Part shown: in pieces, positions 8,725 to 17,117 of the stretch | Layout: every line of letters begins with the position of its first letter | Numbering within the stretch: position 1 is the first letter of the stretch | IMG/VR virus record: IMGVR_UViG_3300029319_008461 | Location: 16,845-80,844 of that record | Direction: 5' to 3' (one strand) | From: a virus | Length of the DNA: 64,000 nt | Notes under the pieces: model-generated | What the model saw: the letters and a program-made list of their open reading frames with translations, nothing else | The model's database searches: none | What the model was told of the DNA's origin: nothing | Translations under genes and position numbers: made by a program

Positions 8725-9676
8725 TATGAAAATTATATGTGTAACTGGATGTTTAGGGTTCATACCTTCTTACTTCGTTGAAAAATGTCTTAAGCGTGGC
8801 TGGATGGTGTATGGTATTGATAAGTTGACCTACGCAGCTAACCTGGGTTTCTTAGAAGAGCTTAATAAGTATGATAATTTTAAGTTTGTAAACGCTGATA
8901 TAAAAGACATAAAAGCAATATGCGACTGTGATTATGTTGTGAACTTTGCTGCCGAATCCCACGTTGGAAATAGTATTATTAACAGTGAGGAATTTATAAA
9001 CACGAATATTGTCGGCACAAAAAACCTTCTTGATCTTGTGCGGTTCAAGCCAAGAAATTGTGGAACTAGACCCGTGTTCATTCAGATTAGCACTGATGAA
9101 GTATATGGTGATATATTAGAGGGGGAACACACAGAAGAGGATTTACTACACCCTAGTAATCCATATTCAGCAGCTAAAGCTGCTGCCGACATGCTTGTTT
9201 TAGCTTGGTCTAGAACTTATGATCTAGAATATTTGATAGTTCGGCCTACTAATAATTACGGAATCAGACAATACCCTGAAAAGCTTATACCTCTTGCTGT
9301 TAAGAATTTACTACGAGGCAGAAAAATTTCTCTTCACAATAATGGAACACCAATAAGAAACTGGTTACATGCTGATGATACAGCAGAAGCTGTTTTAACT
9401 CTTATAGACAACGAGGTTGTTAATGAGATTTACAACGTCTCTGGTGATTTTGAGCAATCAAACGCTGAGACGGTTAGAAAAGTTATACAATCATTTTTTG
9501 GAACAGAAGAAAACTGGCAAAGCCATGTTGATTATTCATATGTTAGAAAGGGACAAGACCTAAGGTATTGTCTTGGGGATTCTAAAATTAGAAATCTTGG
9601 CTGGACGCCTAAAAAAGAATTTGATAATGAGATAGACTCTATTGTAGATTACTACAAGAATAATTTTATTTGGTAA
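8702..9676 (+). CDS. RmlB/RfbG-like nucleotide-sugar 4,6-dehydratase
   Basis: This 324-aa extended SDR resembles dTDP-glucose 4,6-dehydratase. It has the Rossmann motif VTGCLGFIPSYF near the N-terminus and the catalytic STDEVYG segment (Thr-Asp-Glu). The Tyr155-x3-Lys159 pair (YSAAK) and the substrate-binding region RPTNNYG follow. It would convert an NDP-hexose to the 4-keto-6-deoxy form. Next to an RfbH-like enzyme the substrate could be CDP-glucose (the RfbG role) as well as dTDP-glucose. ATG 8702 overlaps the dehydratase stop and has a GGGGG-rich ribosome site; an internal ATG at 8726 is possible. Confidence 0.8.
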   Translation: MSSSKTYDMKIICVTGCLGFIPSYFVEKCLKRGWMVYGIDKLTYAANLGFLEELNKYDNFKFVNADIKDIKAICDCDYVVNFAAESHVGNSIINSEEFINTNIVGTKNLLDLVRFKPRNCGTRPVFIQISTDEVYGDILEGEHTEEDLLHPSNPYSAAKAAADMLVLAWSRTYDLEYLIVRPTNNYGIRQYPEKLIPLAVKNLLRGRKISLHNNGTPIRNWLHADDTAEAVLTLIDNEVVNEIYNVSGDFEQSNAETVRKVIQSFFGTEENWQSHVDYSYVRKGQDLRYCLGDSKIRNLGWTPKKEFDNEIDSIVDYYKNNFIW

Positions 9677-9679
9677 CAT

Positions 9680-10633
9680 ATGAAACTAACATTTGATGAC
9701 ATCATAGACAAACATAAAGGAGAGACGTGCGTCATTTCTTTGCACGGCCCAAGCTTGGAGCCTTATATAGAAAAGATCCAAGAACTACAGAGAGATAACA
9801 AAATTACCAGATTCTCTGTCAATGAGTGGTTTGATTACTTTGAGGAAAAACCAGACTATTGGGTGGTATCAAATACAGAGTTTAATATAAGGGACTCTAT
9901 TCTTAATGAGAACATTTGGAAACTTAGAAAATATCCGGTCGATGTTTTCAACACATATAAAGTTCCGTTGTTCTATAATAAGGCGGCGGATCTCACTGAC
10001 CCCTCTTTTGTGGATGATAATTTAAAGTTTGATTATCTCCCGTATGACAACAAGCACTTCAAGGGGCATGGTTGCATTGAGATACTTAAAAACTTCAAAA
10101 ATTATTACGAAGAGAACAAAAATTTAAATTTTGAAATGTATGGCAACAACAAGCAAATGTGGCAGTTTCCTGACACAAAAAATGAAAACGTTAACGAGTT
10201 TTGTGCCCACGTCCACGCTGGACTAGCAGGCGGTTGGTCAAGGACAGGCCACTGTTGTCATCTTAAGGATGATAATCCAACACTACAAGAGAAACTACAA
10301 CAATATTCAGGACATGATCGCCATTGTGGAGTTGGACAAACTGTGGGGTTGTTTTGTGTGGCTTTTGCCATATTGATGGGGTTTAAAAAAATATACATTG
10401 TAGGGCTTGACTTAGATTATTCTTTGGGGTATGCTGAGGGGTACCCTGAAGACAAAAACTATTATGTCCCTAATGTTGCACAAGTTGGTCACTGGAGATA
10501 TGTGTACAAAGACTTTTTGACTGATGATATGAAAATTTTACGGGAAAGTGCTGCCCTAAAAGGCACAGAGATTATTAACCTAAACAAAGAAGCATGGTAT
10601 GATGAATTTACCAAAGGAGATTTAAAGGTATGA
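9680..10633 (+). CDS. Possible sialyltransferase-like or DUF115-like protein
   Basis: I do not recognise this 317-aa protein with certainty. The N-terminal third has a GPSL motif (VISLHGPSLEPYI) followed by FSVNEWFDYF. The C-terminal third has FAILMGFKKIYIVGLDLDYS. The order GPSL, a short loop, then a hydrophobic strand with a G(L/I)D turn is shared by GT42 sialyltransferases (Cst-type) and DUF115/Maf-type proteins. The gene lies directly before NeuB-like and NeuA-like genes and overlaps NeuB by four bases, so a nonulosonic-acid transferase is a reasonable guess. The middle region is Cys/His-rich (HCCHL, HDRHCG), which is not typical of either family. Confidence 0.4.
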   Translation: MKLTFDDIIDKHKGETCVISLHGPSLEPYIEKIQELQRDNKITRFSVNEWFDYFEEKPDYWVVSNTEFNIRDSILNENIWKLRKYPVDVFNTYKVPLFYNKAADLTDPSFVDDNLKFDYLPYDNKHFKGHGCIEILKNFKNYYEENKNLNFEMYGNNKQMWQFPDTKNENVNEFCAHVHAGLAGGWSRTGHCCHLKDDNPTLQEKLQQYSGHDRHCGVGQTVGLFCVAFAILMGFKKIYIVGLDLDYSLGYAEGYPEDKNYYVPNVAQVGHWRYVYKDFLTDDMKILRESAALKGTEIINLNKEAWYDEFTKGDLKV

Positions 10634-11466
10634 GTGTTTTTGTAATTGCAGAAATCGGTATTAACCACAACGGCAGCCTGGATATCGCTAAGCAGCTTAT
10701 TAGTGAGGCCGCAGCAGCAGGTTGTGATGCAGTTAAGTTCCAAAAAAGAACTATTGAAAAAGTTTATTCAAAGGAGGAGCTTGATAAGCCAAGAGAGAGC
10801 CCTTGGGGGACAACAAACAGAGAACAAAAGAATGGATTAGAATTTACCGAATCTGACTATGAGCAGATTGACGCTTACTGCAAAGAAAAGAATATTGAAT
10901 GGTTCGCATCTGCTTGGGATGTTGATAGTCAAATTTTCATGCGTCGGTTTAATTGTAAATACAATAAAGTTGCGTCGGCTATGCTTACACACAGAGAACT
11001 TCTAGAAGAAATTGCATCTGAAAAGAAACATACTTTTATTTCTACTGGAATGAGTACACTTGAACAAATTGATAAGGTAGTTGAAATTTTTAAAAGCCAC
11101 GACTGCTCTTTTGAACTTATGCATTGTAACAGCACCTACCCGATGCAACTTGAAGATGCAAATCTGCGTGTGATGCACACGCTGCAAGATAGGTACGGTT
11201 GTAATGTTGGATACAGTGGCCACGAAACAGGTATTATTATTAGTTGTGCTGCTGTTGCCATTGGTGCCTCATCTTTGGAAAGACACATTACTCTTGACCG
11301 AGCGATGTATGGATCAGATCAGTCTGCGTCCTTGGAGATCGTTGGACTTAAAAGAATGATGGATTATGTTAGGGATATCATCGCCTGTATGGGTTCTCCC
11401 GAAAAGAAGGTTATGGATACTGAAGTTTCTATCGCTGAGAAGCTACGAAAGGTAGATACTCTGTGA
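10630..11466 (+). CDS. neuB: NeuB-type nonulosonate synthase lacking the SAF domain
   Basis: NeuB enzymes condense phosphoenolpyruvate with an N-acyl-hexosamine to form sialic, legionaminic or related nine-carbon acids. This 278-aa protein shows the family TIM barrel: IAEIGINHNG at the N-terminus, AVKFQKRT, STGMSTLEQI, and the two metal-binding His regions GYSGHETG and LERHITLDR. Typical NeuB proteins have about 340-350 aa, with a C-terminal SAF (antifreeze-like) domain that reaches into the partner subunit. That domain is absent, and the following gene starts at the stop codon. The phage enzyme may accept a different substrate or work less tightly as a dimer. Confidence 0.85.
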   Translation: MSVFVIAEIGINHNGSLDIAKQLISEAAAAGCDAVKFQKRTIEKVYSKEELDKPRESPWGTTNREQKNGLEFTESDYEQIDAYCKEKNIEWFASAWDVDSQIFMRRFNCKYNKVASAMLTHRELLEEIASEKKHTFISTGMSTLEQIDKVVEIFKSHDCSFELMHCNSTYPMQLEDANLRVMHTLQDRYGCNVGYSGHETGIIISCAAVAIGASSLERHITLDRAMYGSDQSASLEIVGLKRMMDYVRDIIACMGSPEKKVMDTEVSIAEKLRKVDTL

Positions 11467-12203
11467 GTAGAATAAATGCCTTAATACCTGCAAGGGGCGG
11501 TAGTAAAGGTGTGCCCAAGAAGAATATTAAACTTCTTCACGGTCATCCGCTAATAGCTTATTCGATCATTGCTTGTCAACAATCAAAAATGATCGATAAA
11601 GTTATTGTATCTACAGATGATCAAGAAATTGCTAATGTGGCTTTGCAGTACGGGGCAGAAGTTCCATTCTTGAGGCCATCTGAATTAGCTGGCGACCGAT
11701 CTAGGGACGAGGAAGTGATACAACACTACTTTGATTCTCTAGGCGGGTCTGATATTGCTTATGTCAGGCCTACTACACCTCTAAGAGATCCAGAAGTAAT
11801 AGACGAAGAGATTAAAAGATATTTTCACACTAAGATACTTGTTTCGACTGGTGTAAGGTCAATGCATAAGTTGCCTGAATCTCCCCACAAGATGTTTCAA
11901 CTTGATAAGAACGGTTACTGTTGTGGTTTTTTTGAGGACTTCAAGGGAGAAAAAAATTATACAAACTTACCAAGACAAGTGTTTCCAGCAGCCTATCAAC
12001 CAAATGGTTATTTGGACATTGTAAAGAGAGTTACACTTCAAGATGGTGATGCGTTTGGCGAAACAGTCTTGCCTATAATCACTGATTTTGTTTTGGAGGT
12101 TGATACTGAATATGAGTTTGAACTTATAGATTATCATCTGGCCACAAGAGGTCATAAGTTGTTGGATAAATTAAATGAAGCAAAAAGTAAAAACGAATCA
12201 TAG
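11463..12203 (+). CDS. neuA: CMP-nonulosonate cytidylyltransferase (NeuA/PtmB-like)
   Basis: This 246-aa protein activates a nonulosonic acid with CTP. The signature ALIPARGGSKGVPKKNIK for CTP binding is at the N-terminus, and ELAGDRSRDEEV and YVRPTTPLRDPEVID match the conserved family segments. Length agrees with single-domain NeuA/PtmB enzymes. It uses a GTG start that overlaps the NeuB stop (GTGA), so the two proteins are coupled. Together they would give a CMP-activated sialic-, legionaminic- or pseudaminic-like sugar. Which one cannot be decided here because the upstream amino-sugar enzymes are not clearly present. Confidence 0.85.
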   Translation: MSRINALIPARGGSKGVPKKNIKLLHGHPLIAYSIIACQQSKMIDKVIVSTDDQEIANVALQYGAEVPFLRPSELAGDRSRDEEVIQHYFDSLGGSDIAYVRPTTPLRDPEVIDEEIKRYFHTKILVSTGVRSMHKLPESPHKMFQLDKNGYCCGFFEDFKGEKNYTNLPRQVFPAAYQPNGYLDIVKRVTLQDGDAFGETVLPIITDFVLEVDTEYEFELIDYHLATRGHKLLDKLNEAKSKNES

Positions 12204-13440
12204 ATCCATAAACGATGGTTACCGTTTAAAACAAAACAAATTACACGACAAACGACACTCTACAGAGACCGAGGCAAACGGACACCAGGTGCCGGTTGTC
12301 TGGGATCGTGCATACGACTACAATGTCTTTGATAAGGACGGTAACAAATGGATTGATATGACCTCTGGTATATTTGTTACTAATGCTGGACATGCCAATC
12401 CACAAATTAAAAAAGCTATCAAAGATCAGGTTGATGCCGATCTAATATTTGCTTACCAGTATATAACCGAGATAAGACAGGAGTATGTTAACAAGCTTTT
12501 AGAAGCCTCTCCTAATCACTTTGAAAAATCGATACTTCTTAACACTGGTTCTGAGGCTACTGATGCAGCCTATCGACTGGTTAAATCTTGGGCAAAAAAG
12601 AACAACAAAAAATATATTATAACTTTCAACGGTAGTTATCACGGAAGAGTTCTCGGTTCGGCCTTTATATGTGGGTCCAAGGACGCAACAGAGTGGTCTT
12701 CTATGGTAGATGATGATGTGGTGTTTATAGACTTTCCTATAGATCCAGATGCTGAGTTTGATCCTAGCATCCTGCCACCCGCTGATCAGATCGCAGCATT
12801 TTTCCTAGAGACGTACCAAGGTTGGGCTGCTTGGATGTATCCACCTCAATATATTCAAGCTCTTTACAAGTTTGCAAGAGACAACGGAGCACTTGTTTGT
12901 TTTGATGAGGTCCAGTCAGGGTTCTATAGGATGGGTGAGTTGTATGGATACATGACCTATGGTGACAACATTGAGCCAGATCTTATTTGTCTTGGAAAAG
13001 GAATATCATCGTCAATTCCTATGTCAGCTATACTTGGCACAAAAGAAATTATTGATGTTGATCTAAATGCTAATCTAAGTGGTACACATGCTGGAAATAC
13101 TTTGGGGTGTGCAGCCTGTTTAGCAAACATAAAATTCTTAACAGATAAAAAGTTTCAAAAGGAACTTAACAAAAGAATACAGGTTTTTGAAAAGAGAAGT
13201 CACAAACTTCTAGACTATGATTGTGTCACTAATGTTAACGCTAGGGGTATGGTGGCCGGTATTGTTTTTGACACAACAGAAAGAACAAATAAAATTGTTA
13301 CTGATTGTATTGAAAATGGAGTCCTGCCGGTCTGTACTTTTAGAGAGTCAATAAAATTAGGACCGCCACTAACTTTACCCATTGAAGCTATTGACGAAGC
13401 TTTTGACGTAATAGAGCAATGTATCAATAAGAACATATAG
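12175..13440 (+). CDS. Class III PLP aminotransferase
   Basis: This 421-aa protein belongs to the fold-type I class III aminotransferases (acetylornithine, GABA and glutamate-1-semialdehyde type). Visible features are SGIFVTNAGHANPQI near the N-terminus and the cofactor phosphate loop LLNTGSEATDAAYR. FDEVQSGFYRMGELY carries the PLP-ring aspartate, and LICLGKGIS has the Schiff-base Lys275. The start ATG lies 29 bases inside the neuA gene, an unusually long overlap. This is a different superfamily from the DegT-type sugar aminotransferases, so it may act on an open-chain amino acid or keto acid for an acyl substituent rather than on a nucleotide sugar. Confidence 0.8.
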   Translation: MKQKVKTNHRSINDGYRLKQNKLHDKRHSTETEANGHQVPVVWDRAYDYNVFDKDGNKWIDMTSGIFVTNAGHANPQIKKAIKDQVDADLIFAYQYITEIRQEYVNKLLEASPNHFEKSILLNTGSEATDAAYRLVKSWAKKNNKKYIITFNGSYHGRVLGSAFICGSKDATEWSSMVDDDVVFIDFPIDPDAEFDPSILPPADQIAAFFLETYQGWAAWMYPPQYIQALYKFARDNGALVCFDEVQSGFYRMGELYGYMTYGDNIEPDLICLGKGISSSIPMSAILGTKEIIDVDLNANLSGTHAGNTLGCAACLANIKFLTDKKFQKELNKRIQVFEKRSHKLLDYDCVTNVNARGMVAGIVFDTTERTNKIVTDCIENGVLPVCTFRESIKLGPPLTLPIEAIDEAFDVIEQCINKNI

Positions 13441-13442
13441 TT

Positions 13443-13865
13443 ATGTTAAATATTAGACACACTGGAATAGTTGTAACAGATATGCAGAAGTCCATAGACT
13501 TCTACGAGAGTCTGGGGTTTGAGATAAAAAAAGATATGATAGAGTCTGGTCCTTATATTGATAGTTTACTTTCTATAGATGGTGGCGAGGTCAACACAGT
13601 TAAAATGAGTTTGAGGGATGGGGGTATGGTGGAACTTCTTCATTTTAAGAACCATCAAGAGGAACCGACACCTGGTAGTTTAACTAATATTGGTTGCACT
13701 CATTTTGCCATGACTGTTGACAATCTGGAAGAAACATATAATAATCTTGTAATATCGGGGGTTGAGTTTGTTAGCGAGCCACAGTTTTCACCAGATGGCT
13801 TTGCGAGAGTTGTGTTTTGTAAGGACCCCGATGGAACTTTTATAGAGTTAGTAGAGGAAGTTTGA
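13443..13865 (+). CDS. VOC (glyoxalase/dioxygenase superfamily) protein
   Basis: This 140-aa protein has two beta-alpha-beta-beta-beta repeats typical of the vicinal oxygen chelate fold. The first repeat begins at IRHTGIVVTDMQKSIDFYESLGF, here cited only by its key residues His6 and the FYESLGF turn. The second has THFAMTVDNLEETYNNL. The C-terminal strand FCKDPDGTFIELVEE carries the usual metal-ligand glutamate. It is closest in look to methylmalonyl-CoA epimerase or lactoylglutathione lyase, but the reaction cannot be assigned. It sits two bases after the class III aminotransferase and one base before a TIM-barrel gene, so it probably handles an intermediate of the same unknown branch. Confidence 0.7.
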   Translation: MLNIRHTGIVVTDMQKSIDFYESLGFEIKKDMIESGPYIDSLLSIDGGEVNTVKMSLRDGGMVELLHFKNHQEEPTPGSLTNIGCTHFAMTVDNLEETYNNLVISGVEFVSEPQFSPDGFARVVFCKDPDGTFIELVEEV

Positions 13866-14638
13866 TGAAACTTGGAATGATACAAGGACGGTTGCTTAGG
13901 CCGGAGGACGGTGGTATTCAGGAATTTCCATCTTGTTGGAAAGAGGAATTTGATAGAGCAAAAAGCTTAGGTCTTAATCACATTGAATGGATTGTAACAA
14001 CTAGATCTTTCAGTTATAATGCGATTTTTTCTAAGGACTGTTCTGAGTTTCCAATCAGTTCCTTGTGTGCCGATAATCTTGTTGACGATAGATTCACTCA
14101 GAGTGATTTCTTGCGTGATAATTTAGATCCAATTTGCAAAGCTGCTATTGACAATAGTGTCATGTGGGTTACTGTACCGCTACTAGAGAAGAGTGCTATA
14201 CACGACGCACAAAAAAGACAAGCGTTCAAGCAGGAGATATTAAAGTATGCCGAAAGATATCCAAGGTTAAATTTTTCGTTCGAGGCCGAAACCACAGCAG
14301 AGAATGTTTTGGATATAGTCAAGGAGAATAAGAATTTTTGGATCACTTATGACACAGGGAATATAACCTCTGAAAGAATTGATCACAAGGATTACATCCA
14401 AAAAACACACAACAGGATAAGCAATGTGCATTTGAAGGATAGGACATTTGATGCTAAAACTGTTATACCTTTGAGCGGTGATACTCCCTTTGATGACATT
14501 TTTAACACTTTGTCAACCGTAAACTATAATAACCTATACACTATGCAGACTGCTCGTGGTGTTACGGGCTCTGAATTAATGACTATGAAACAACATAAGA
14601 ATATTTTTGAAAGGATTTATCATGCAGCGAACCCCTGA
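13865..14638 (+). CDS. Xylose-isomerase-like TIM-barrel protein
   Basis: This 257-aa protein starts KLGMIQGRLLRPEDGG and continues with strand-like segments HIEWIVTT, LNFSFEAETT, WITYDTGN and ISNVHLKDRTF. These are typical of the AP-endonuclease-2 / xylose-isomerase-like TIM-barrel family, with Glu, Asp and His in the metal-binding positions. Related proteins act as sugar or sugar-phosphate isomerases and epimerases, and members occur in nonulosonate and surface-sugar loci. I chose ATG 13865, which overlaps the previous stop by one base. The specific substrate is unknown. Confidence 0.65.
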   Translation: MKLGMIQGRLLRPEDGGIQEFPSCWKEEFDRAKSLGLNHIEWIVTTRSFSYNAIFSKDCSEFPISSLCADNLVDDRFTQSDFLRDNLDPICKAAIDNSVMWVTVPLLEKSAIHDAQKRQAFKQEILKYAERYPRLNFSFEAETTAENVLDIVKENKNFWITYDTGNITSERIDHKDYIQKTHNRISNVHLKDRTFDAKTVIPLSGDTPFDDIFNTLSTVNYNNLYTMQTARGVTGSELMTMKQHKNIFERIYHAANP

Positions 14639-15449
14639 TTTATTTGACTTGTCCGGTAAAACAGCGCTAATCACTGGCGCTGGCGGATTGCTGGGACCTA
14701 AACACGCAGAGGCTCTTATTGAGTGTGGCGCACAGGTGATCATCACAGATCACCACGAGGATCGTGCTGTTGCCCGTGCAGAAGAATTGAATGAAAAGTA
14801 TGGCAAACTTGTGGCCACGTCGCATCGGATGGACGTAACTAATAAGTTAGAAATCGAAAATGTTTTTTCTAAGTACGATACGATTGATATCTTAATTAAC
14901 AATGCTGCTAAGGACCCAAAAGTAAAAAAAGATGGTGGACTTAAACCAGACTCTAGATTTGAAACTATGTCCGAGGAATACTGGTCGGAGGGCATTGATG
15001 CCGCCGTTAATGGAACTTTTTTATGCTCCCAGGTTGCCGCAAATAAAATGCTGCAAAACGATACGCCTGGTGTTATCCTAAACATATCATCAGATCTTGG
15101 TGTAATTGCTCCAGACCAGAGGATCTATAGAAAGCCGGGAGTAGAGGAGGACATGCAAAATGTTAAGCCCATTACTTATTCGGCAGCCAAATGGGCAATC
15201 GTTGGTATGACAAAGTATTTGGCCGTTTACTTTGCGAACAAGAATATTCGTGTAAACTGCTTAAGTCCAACCGGCGTGTTCAACAACCATCCAGAGGAGT
15301 TTGTTAAAAAGCTTTCTGGAATTATTCCAATGGGACGAATGGCTCACATTGACGAGTACAAAGGTGCTATTGCATTTTTGTGTTCTGATGCTAGCACATA
15401 TATGACTGGCGAAAACATGGTTATTGATGGGGGCAAAACAGTATGGTAA
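14622..15449 (+). CDS. Short-chain dehydrogenase, PtmA-like
   Basis: This is a classical SDR of 275 aa. It shows the cofactor motif ALITGAGGLLGPKHAEAL, the structural DILINNAAKDP, the catalytic Ser in LNISSDLG, and Tyr-x3-Lys in YSAAKWAIVG. The C-terminal MTGENMVIDGGKT is also typical. The long insert between Ser and Tyr and the overall pattern resemble PtmA-type oxidoreductases that accompany PtmB (a NeuA homologue) in legionaminic-acid and flagellin-modification loci. That fits the NeuB/NeuA pair upstream. ATG 14622 has an AAGGA site seven bases before it. Confidence 0.75.
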   Translation: MQRTPDLFDLSGKTALITGAGGLLGPKHAEALIECGAQVIITDHHEDRAVARAEELNEKYGKLVATSHRMDVTNKLEIENVFSKYDTIDILINNAAKDPKVKKDGGLKPDSRFETMSEEYWSEGIDAAVNGTFLCSQVAANKMLQNDTPGVILNISSDLGVIAPDQRIYRKPGVEEDMQNVKPITYSAAKWAIVGMTKYLAVYFANKNIRVNCLSPTGVFNNHPEEFVKKLSGIIPMGRMAHIDEYKGAIAFLCSDASTYMTGENMVIDGGKTVW

Positions 15450-15808
15450 ACAAAGTTTCACTAGATATGAAACACGTTGACAAAGGATGGGGCTTTGAAC
15501 GTTGGATTGTTAATAAAGAAGAATATTGTGGCAAGTTACTATTCTTTAATAAAGATAAAAGATGTTCTTGGCATTACCATAAAATAAAAGATGAAGTTTT
15601 TTATTTGCAGTCTGGTAAAATGATTGTAAAGTATGGAGACACAGATAGTCTCGAAGAGGCCAATGAGATAGTCCTTAACCCAGGAGACAACTTCTATGTT
15701 TATGTGGGACTAAGACATCAAATGATAGCGTTAGAAGATTCAGAATTGTTTGAGTTTTCAACACAGCATTTTGATAGTGATAGTTATAGGGTGGTAAAAG
15801 GTGACTAA
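15443..15808 (+). CDS. Cupin-fold protein, PMI-like
   Basis: This small 121-aa protein has a single cupin barrel. The metal-binding motif 1 is visible as WHYHKIKDEVFYLQSG (His-x-His and Glu), and motif 2 lies around VGLRHQM. The ending FEFSTQHFDSDSYRV is typical of the mannose-6-phosphate-isomerase-like cupins found in surface-sugar loci. It overlaps the SDR stop by seven bases and the following transferase by eight. It may isomerise or epimerise a sugar intermediate; the reaction is not shown by the sequence. Confidence 0.7.
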   Translation: MVNKVSLDMKHVDKGWGFERWIVNKEEYCGKLLFFNKDKRCSWHYHKIKDEVFYLQSGKMIVKYGDTDSLEEANEIVLNPGDNFYVYVGLRHQMIALEDSELFEFSTQHFDSDSYRVVKGD

Positions 15809-16724
15809 GAAAATAAAAGTAAATCTATTTGATAGTTTAGCTCCTGATTTTTATGATGAGTATTGGGGCTTTCATAATTTTTCAAGCGAGTTTGAACCCA
15901 CCAAGGTTGAGTGGCTAAAACAAAATATTGGGATGGGTTATCCTGAGTTTGATGGTATTACAGTATTCACAGATAAAAACATAGTTGACCCTTGGGTTGA
16001 CAAAGTTAAATCAAAATACAAGGTTGCCTTTCTTGTTGAGTGTCGTGGTGTACACGACTGGGCCTACGAACAAATAAAGCGAGTTGAACATAAATTTGAT
16101 CGTATCTTTACTTTTGATGAAGAGTTGTTAGCAAGAAGTGATAAGTATGTGAAAAATCTGATTGGAACGTCAAGAGTTTCAAATGAGGATGCCGGTATTC
16201 ATGCAAAAAGTAAAATGCTATCAATGATCGCCTCCAAACAAGTTTTAACTCGTGGTCACAGATTGAGACACAAGGTAGCAGACGCCATTAAAGGAAGGTA
16301 TGAAGTTGATATGTGGGGAGGGGGATATAGACCCTTTGGAAAAAGTATATCTGGTAGGACCGCTGGGGCTATTAGAGAGGGAAAAAACGAACCTTTACAG
16401 GATTACAGATTCAGTATTACGATTATGAATTCAAGCGAAAATAACTATTTCACAGAAACTTTAGTAGATGTCTTTCGTCAAGGTACTATTCCAATTTTTT
16501 GGGGTTGTCCAAATATCGCAGAGTATTTTAATAAAGATGGTATCTTGCATTTTAACACAGGACAAGAACTATTTGACATACTAGACAATATCTCAGAGGA
16601 TCTCTACGAAAGCAAGCTTGAAGCAGTTAGGGAAAACTATGAACTAGCCAAACAATATGTCTCAATGGATGACACTTTCGCTACAAACTTAATAAACGAA
16701 TTTCCGGAGCTACTAGATGACTAG
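15801..16724 (+). CDS. GT10-type (fucosyltransferase-like) glycosyltransferase
   Basis: This 307-aa protein carries the C-terminal alpha-fucosyltransferase motif region. It reads YRFSITIMNSSENNYFTE, then LVDVFRQGTIPIFWGCPNIAEYF at about residues 205-245, matching the GDP-fucose site of GT10 enzymes. The N-terminal half is divergent. GT10 enzymes use GDP-L-fucose or close analogues. The Gmd, ColD-like and fucose-synthase-like genes downstream could supply GDP-fucose, GDP-colitose or a branched relative. The start is GTG 15801, overlapping the cupin gene. Confidence 0.75.
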   Translation: MTKKIKVNLFDSLAPDFYDEYWGFHNFSSEFEPTKVEWLKQNIGMGYPEFDGITVFTDKNIVDPWVDKVKSKYKVAFLVECRGVHDWAYEQIKRVEHKFDRIFTFDEELLARSDKYVKNLIGTSRVSNEDAGIHAKSKMLSMIASKQVLTRGHRLRHKVADAIKGRYEVDMWGGGYRPFGKSISGRTAGAIREGKNEPLQDYRFSITIMNSSENNYFTETLVDVFRQGTIPIFWGCPNIAEYFNKDGILHFNTGQELFDILDNISEDLYESKLEAVRENYELAKQYVSMDDTFATNLINEFPELLDD

Positions 16725-17115
16725 AAAATATTTACCAACACTTTCAGAGTTGATTGATAGATTATCTATCGCTCAACTTAAGGAGGTGTTTATCACTGAT
16801 CACAAAGAAGAGTATGCGCAAGAGATTAAAGATATCGTTCACGATATAGACTTGTGCCTAAAAGAGACAAAACATCTAAACGCAGAAGTTATTAGAGCCG
16901 TGGTCGTGTTATCTCAGATGAATCTTCACATTTGGCACAATGAATCAAATTATAGAAAAGGCATAAAGGACGGCAATAACTTGGAATTAACTCATGGTCT
17001 TAACGGTATCCGCAATACGGCCAAGAATAAAATTCAAGAGATTGCCGGTGGGCGAAAAGACTACAAAATAGATTGTCTGGCTGCGGAGTTCAAGGACTGG
17101 GATATTAGCTGGTAA
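16717..17115 (+). CDS. Small helical protein of unknown function in glycan cluster
   Basis: I do not recognise this 132-aa protein. It is mostly alpha-helical by residue pattern, opens with LPTLSELIDRLSIAQLKEVF, and has a charged centre and the pattern GLNGIRNTAKNKIQEIAGG near the C-terminus. There is no signal peptide or membrane segment. It overlaps the GT10-like gene by eight bases and is followed after two bases by the RmlC-like gene, so it belongs to the same operon. It could be an accessory subunit of a transferase; nothing in the sequence proves this. Confidence 0.6.
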   Translation: MTRKYLPTLSELIDRLSIAQLKEVFITDHKEEYAQEIKDIVHDIDLCLKETKHLNAEVIRAVVVLSQMNLHIWHNESNYRKGIKDGNNLELTHGLNGIRNTAKNKIQEIAGGRKDYKIDCLAAEFKDWDISW

Positions 17116-17117
17116 CA

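Noticed and set aside
12175-12203. Later start for the class III aminotransferase to avoid the 29-base overlap
   Set aside because: The next Met lies well into the conserved fold (SGIFVTNAG region), so the overlapping ATG is the only reasonable start.
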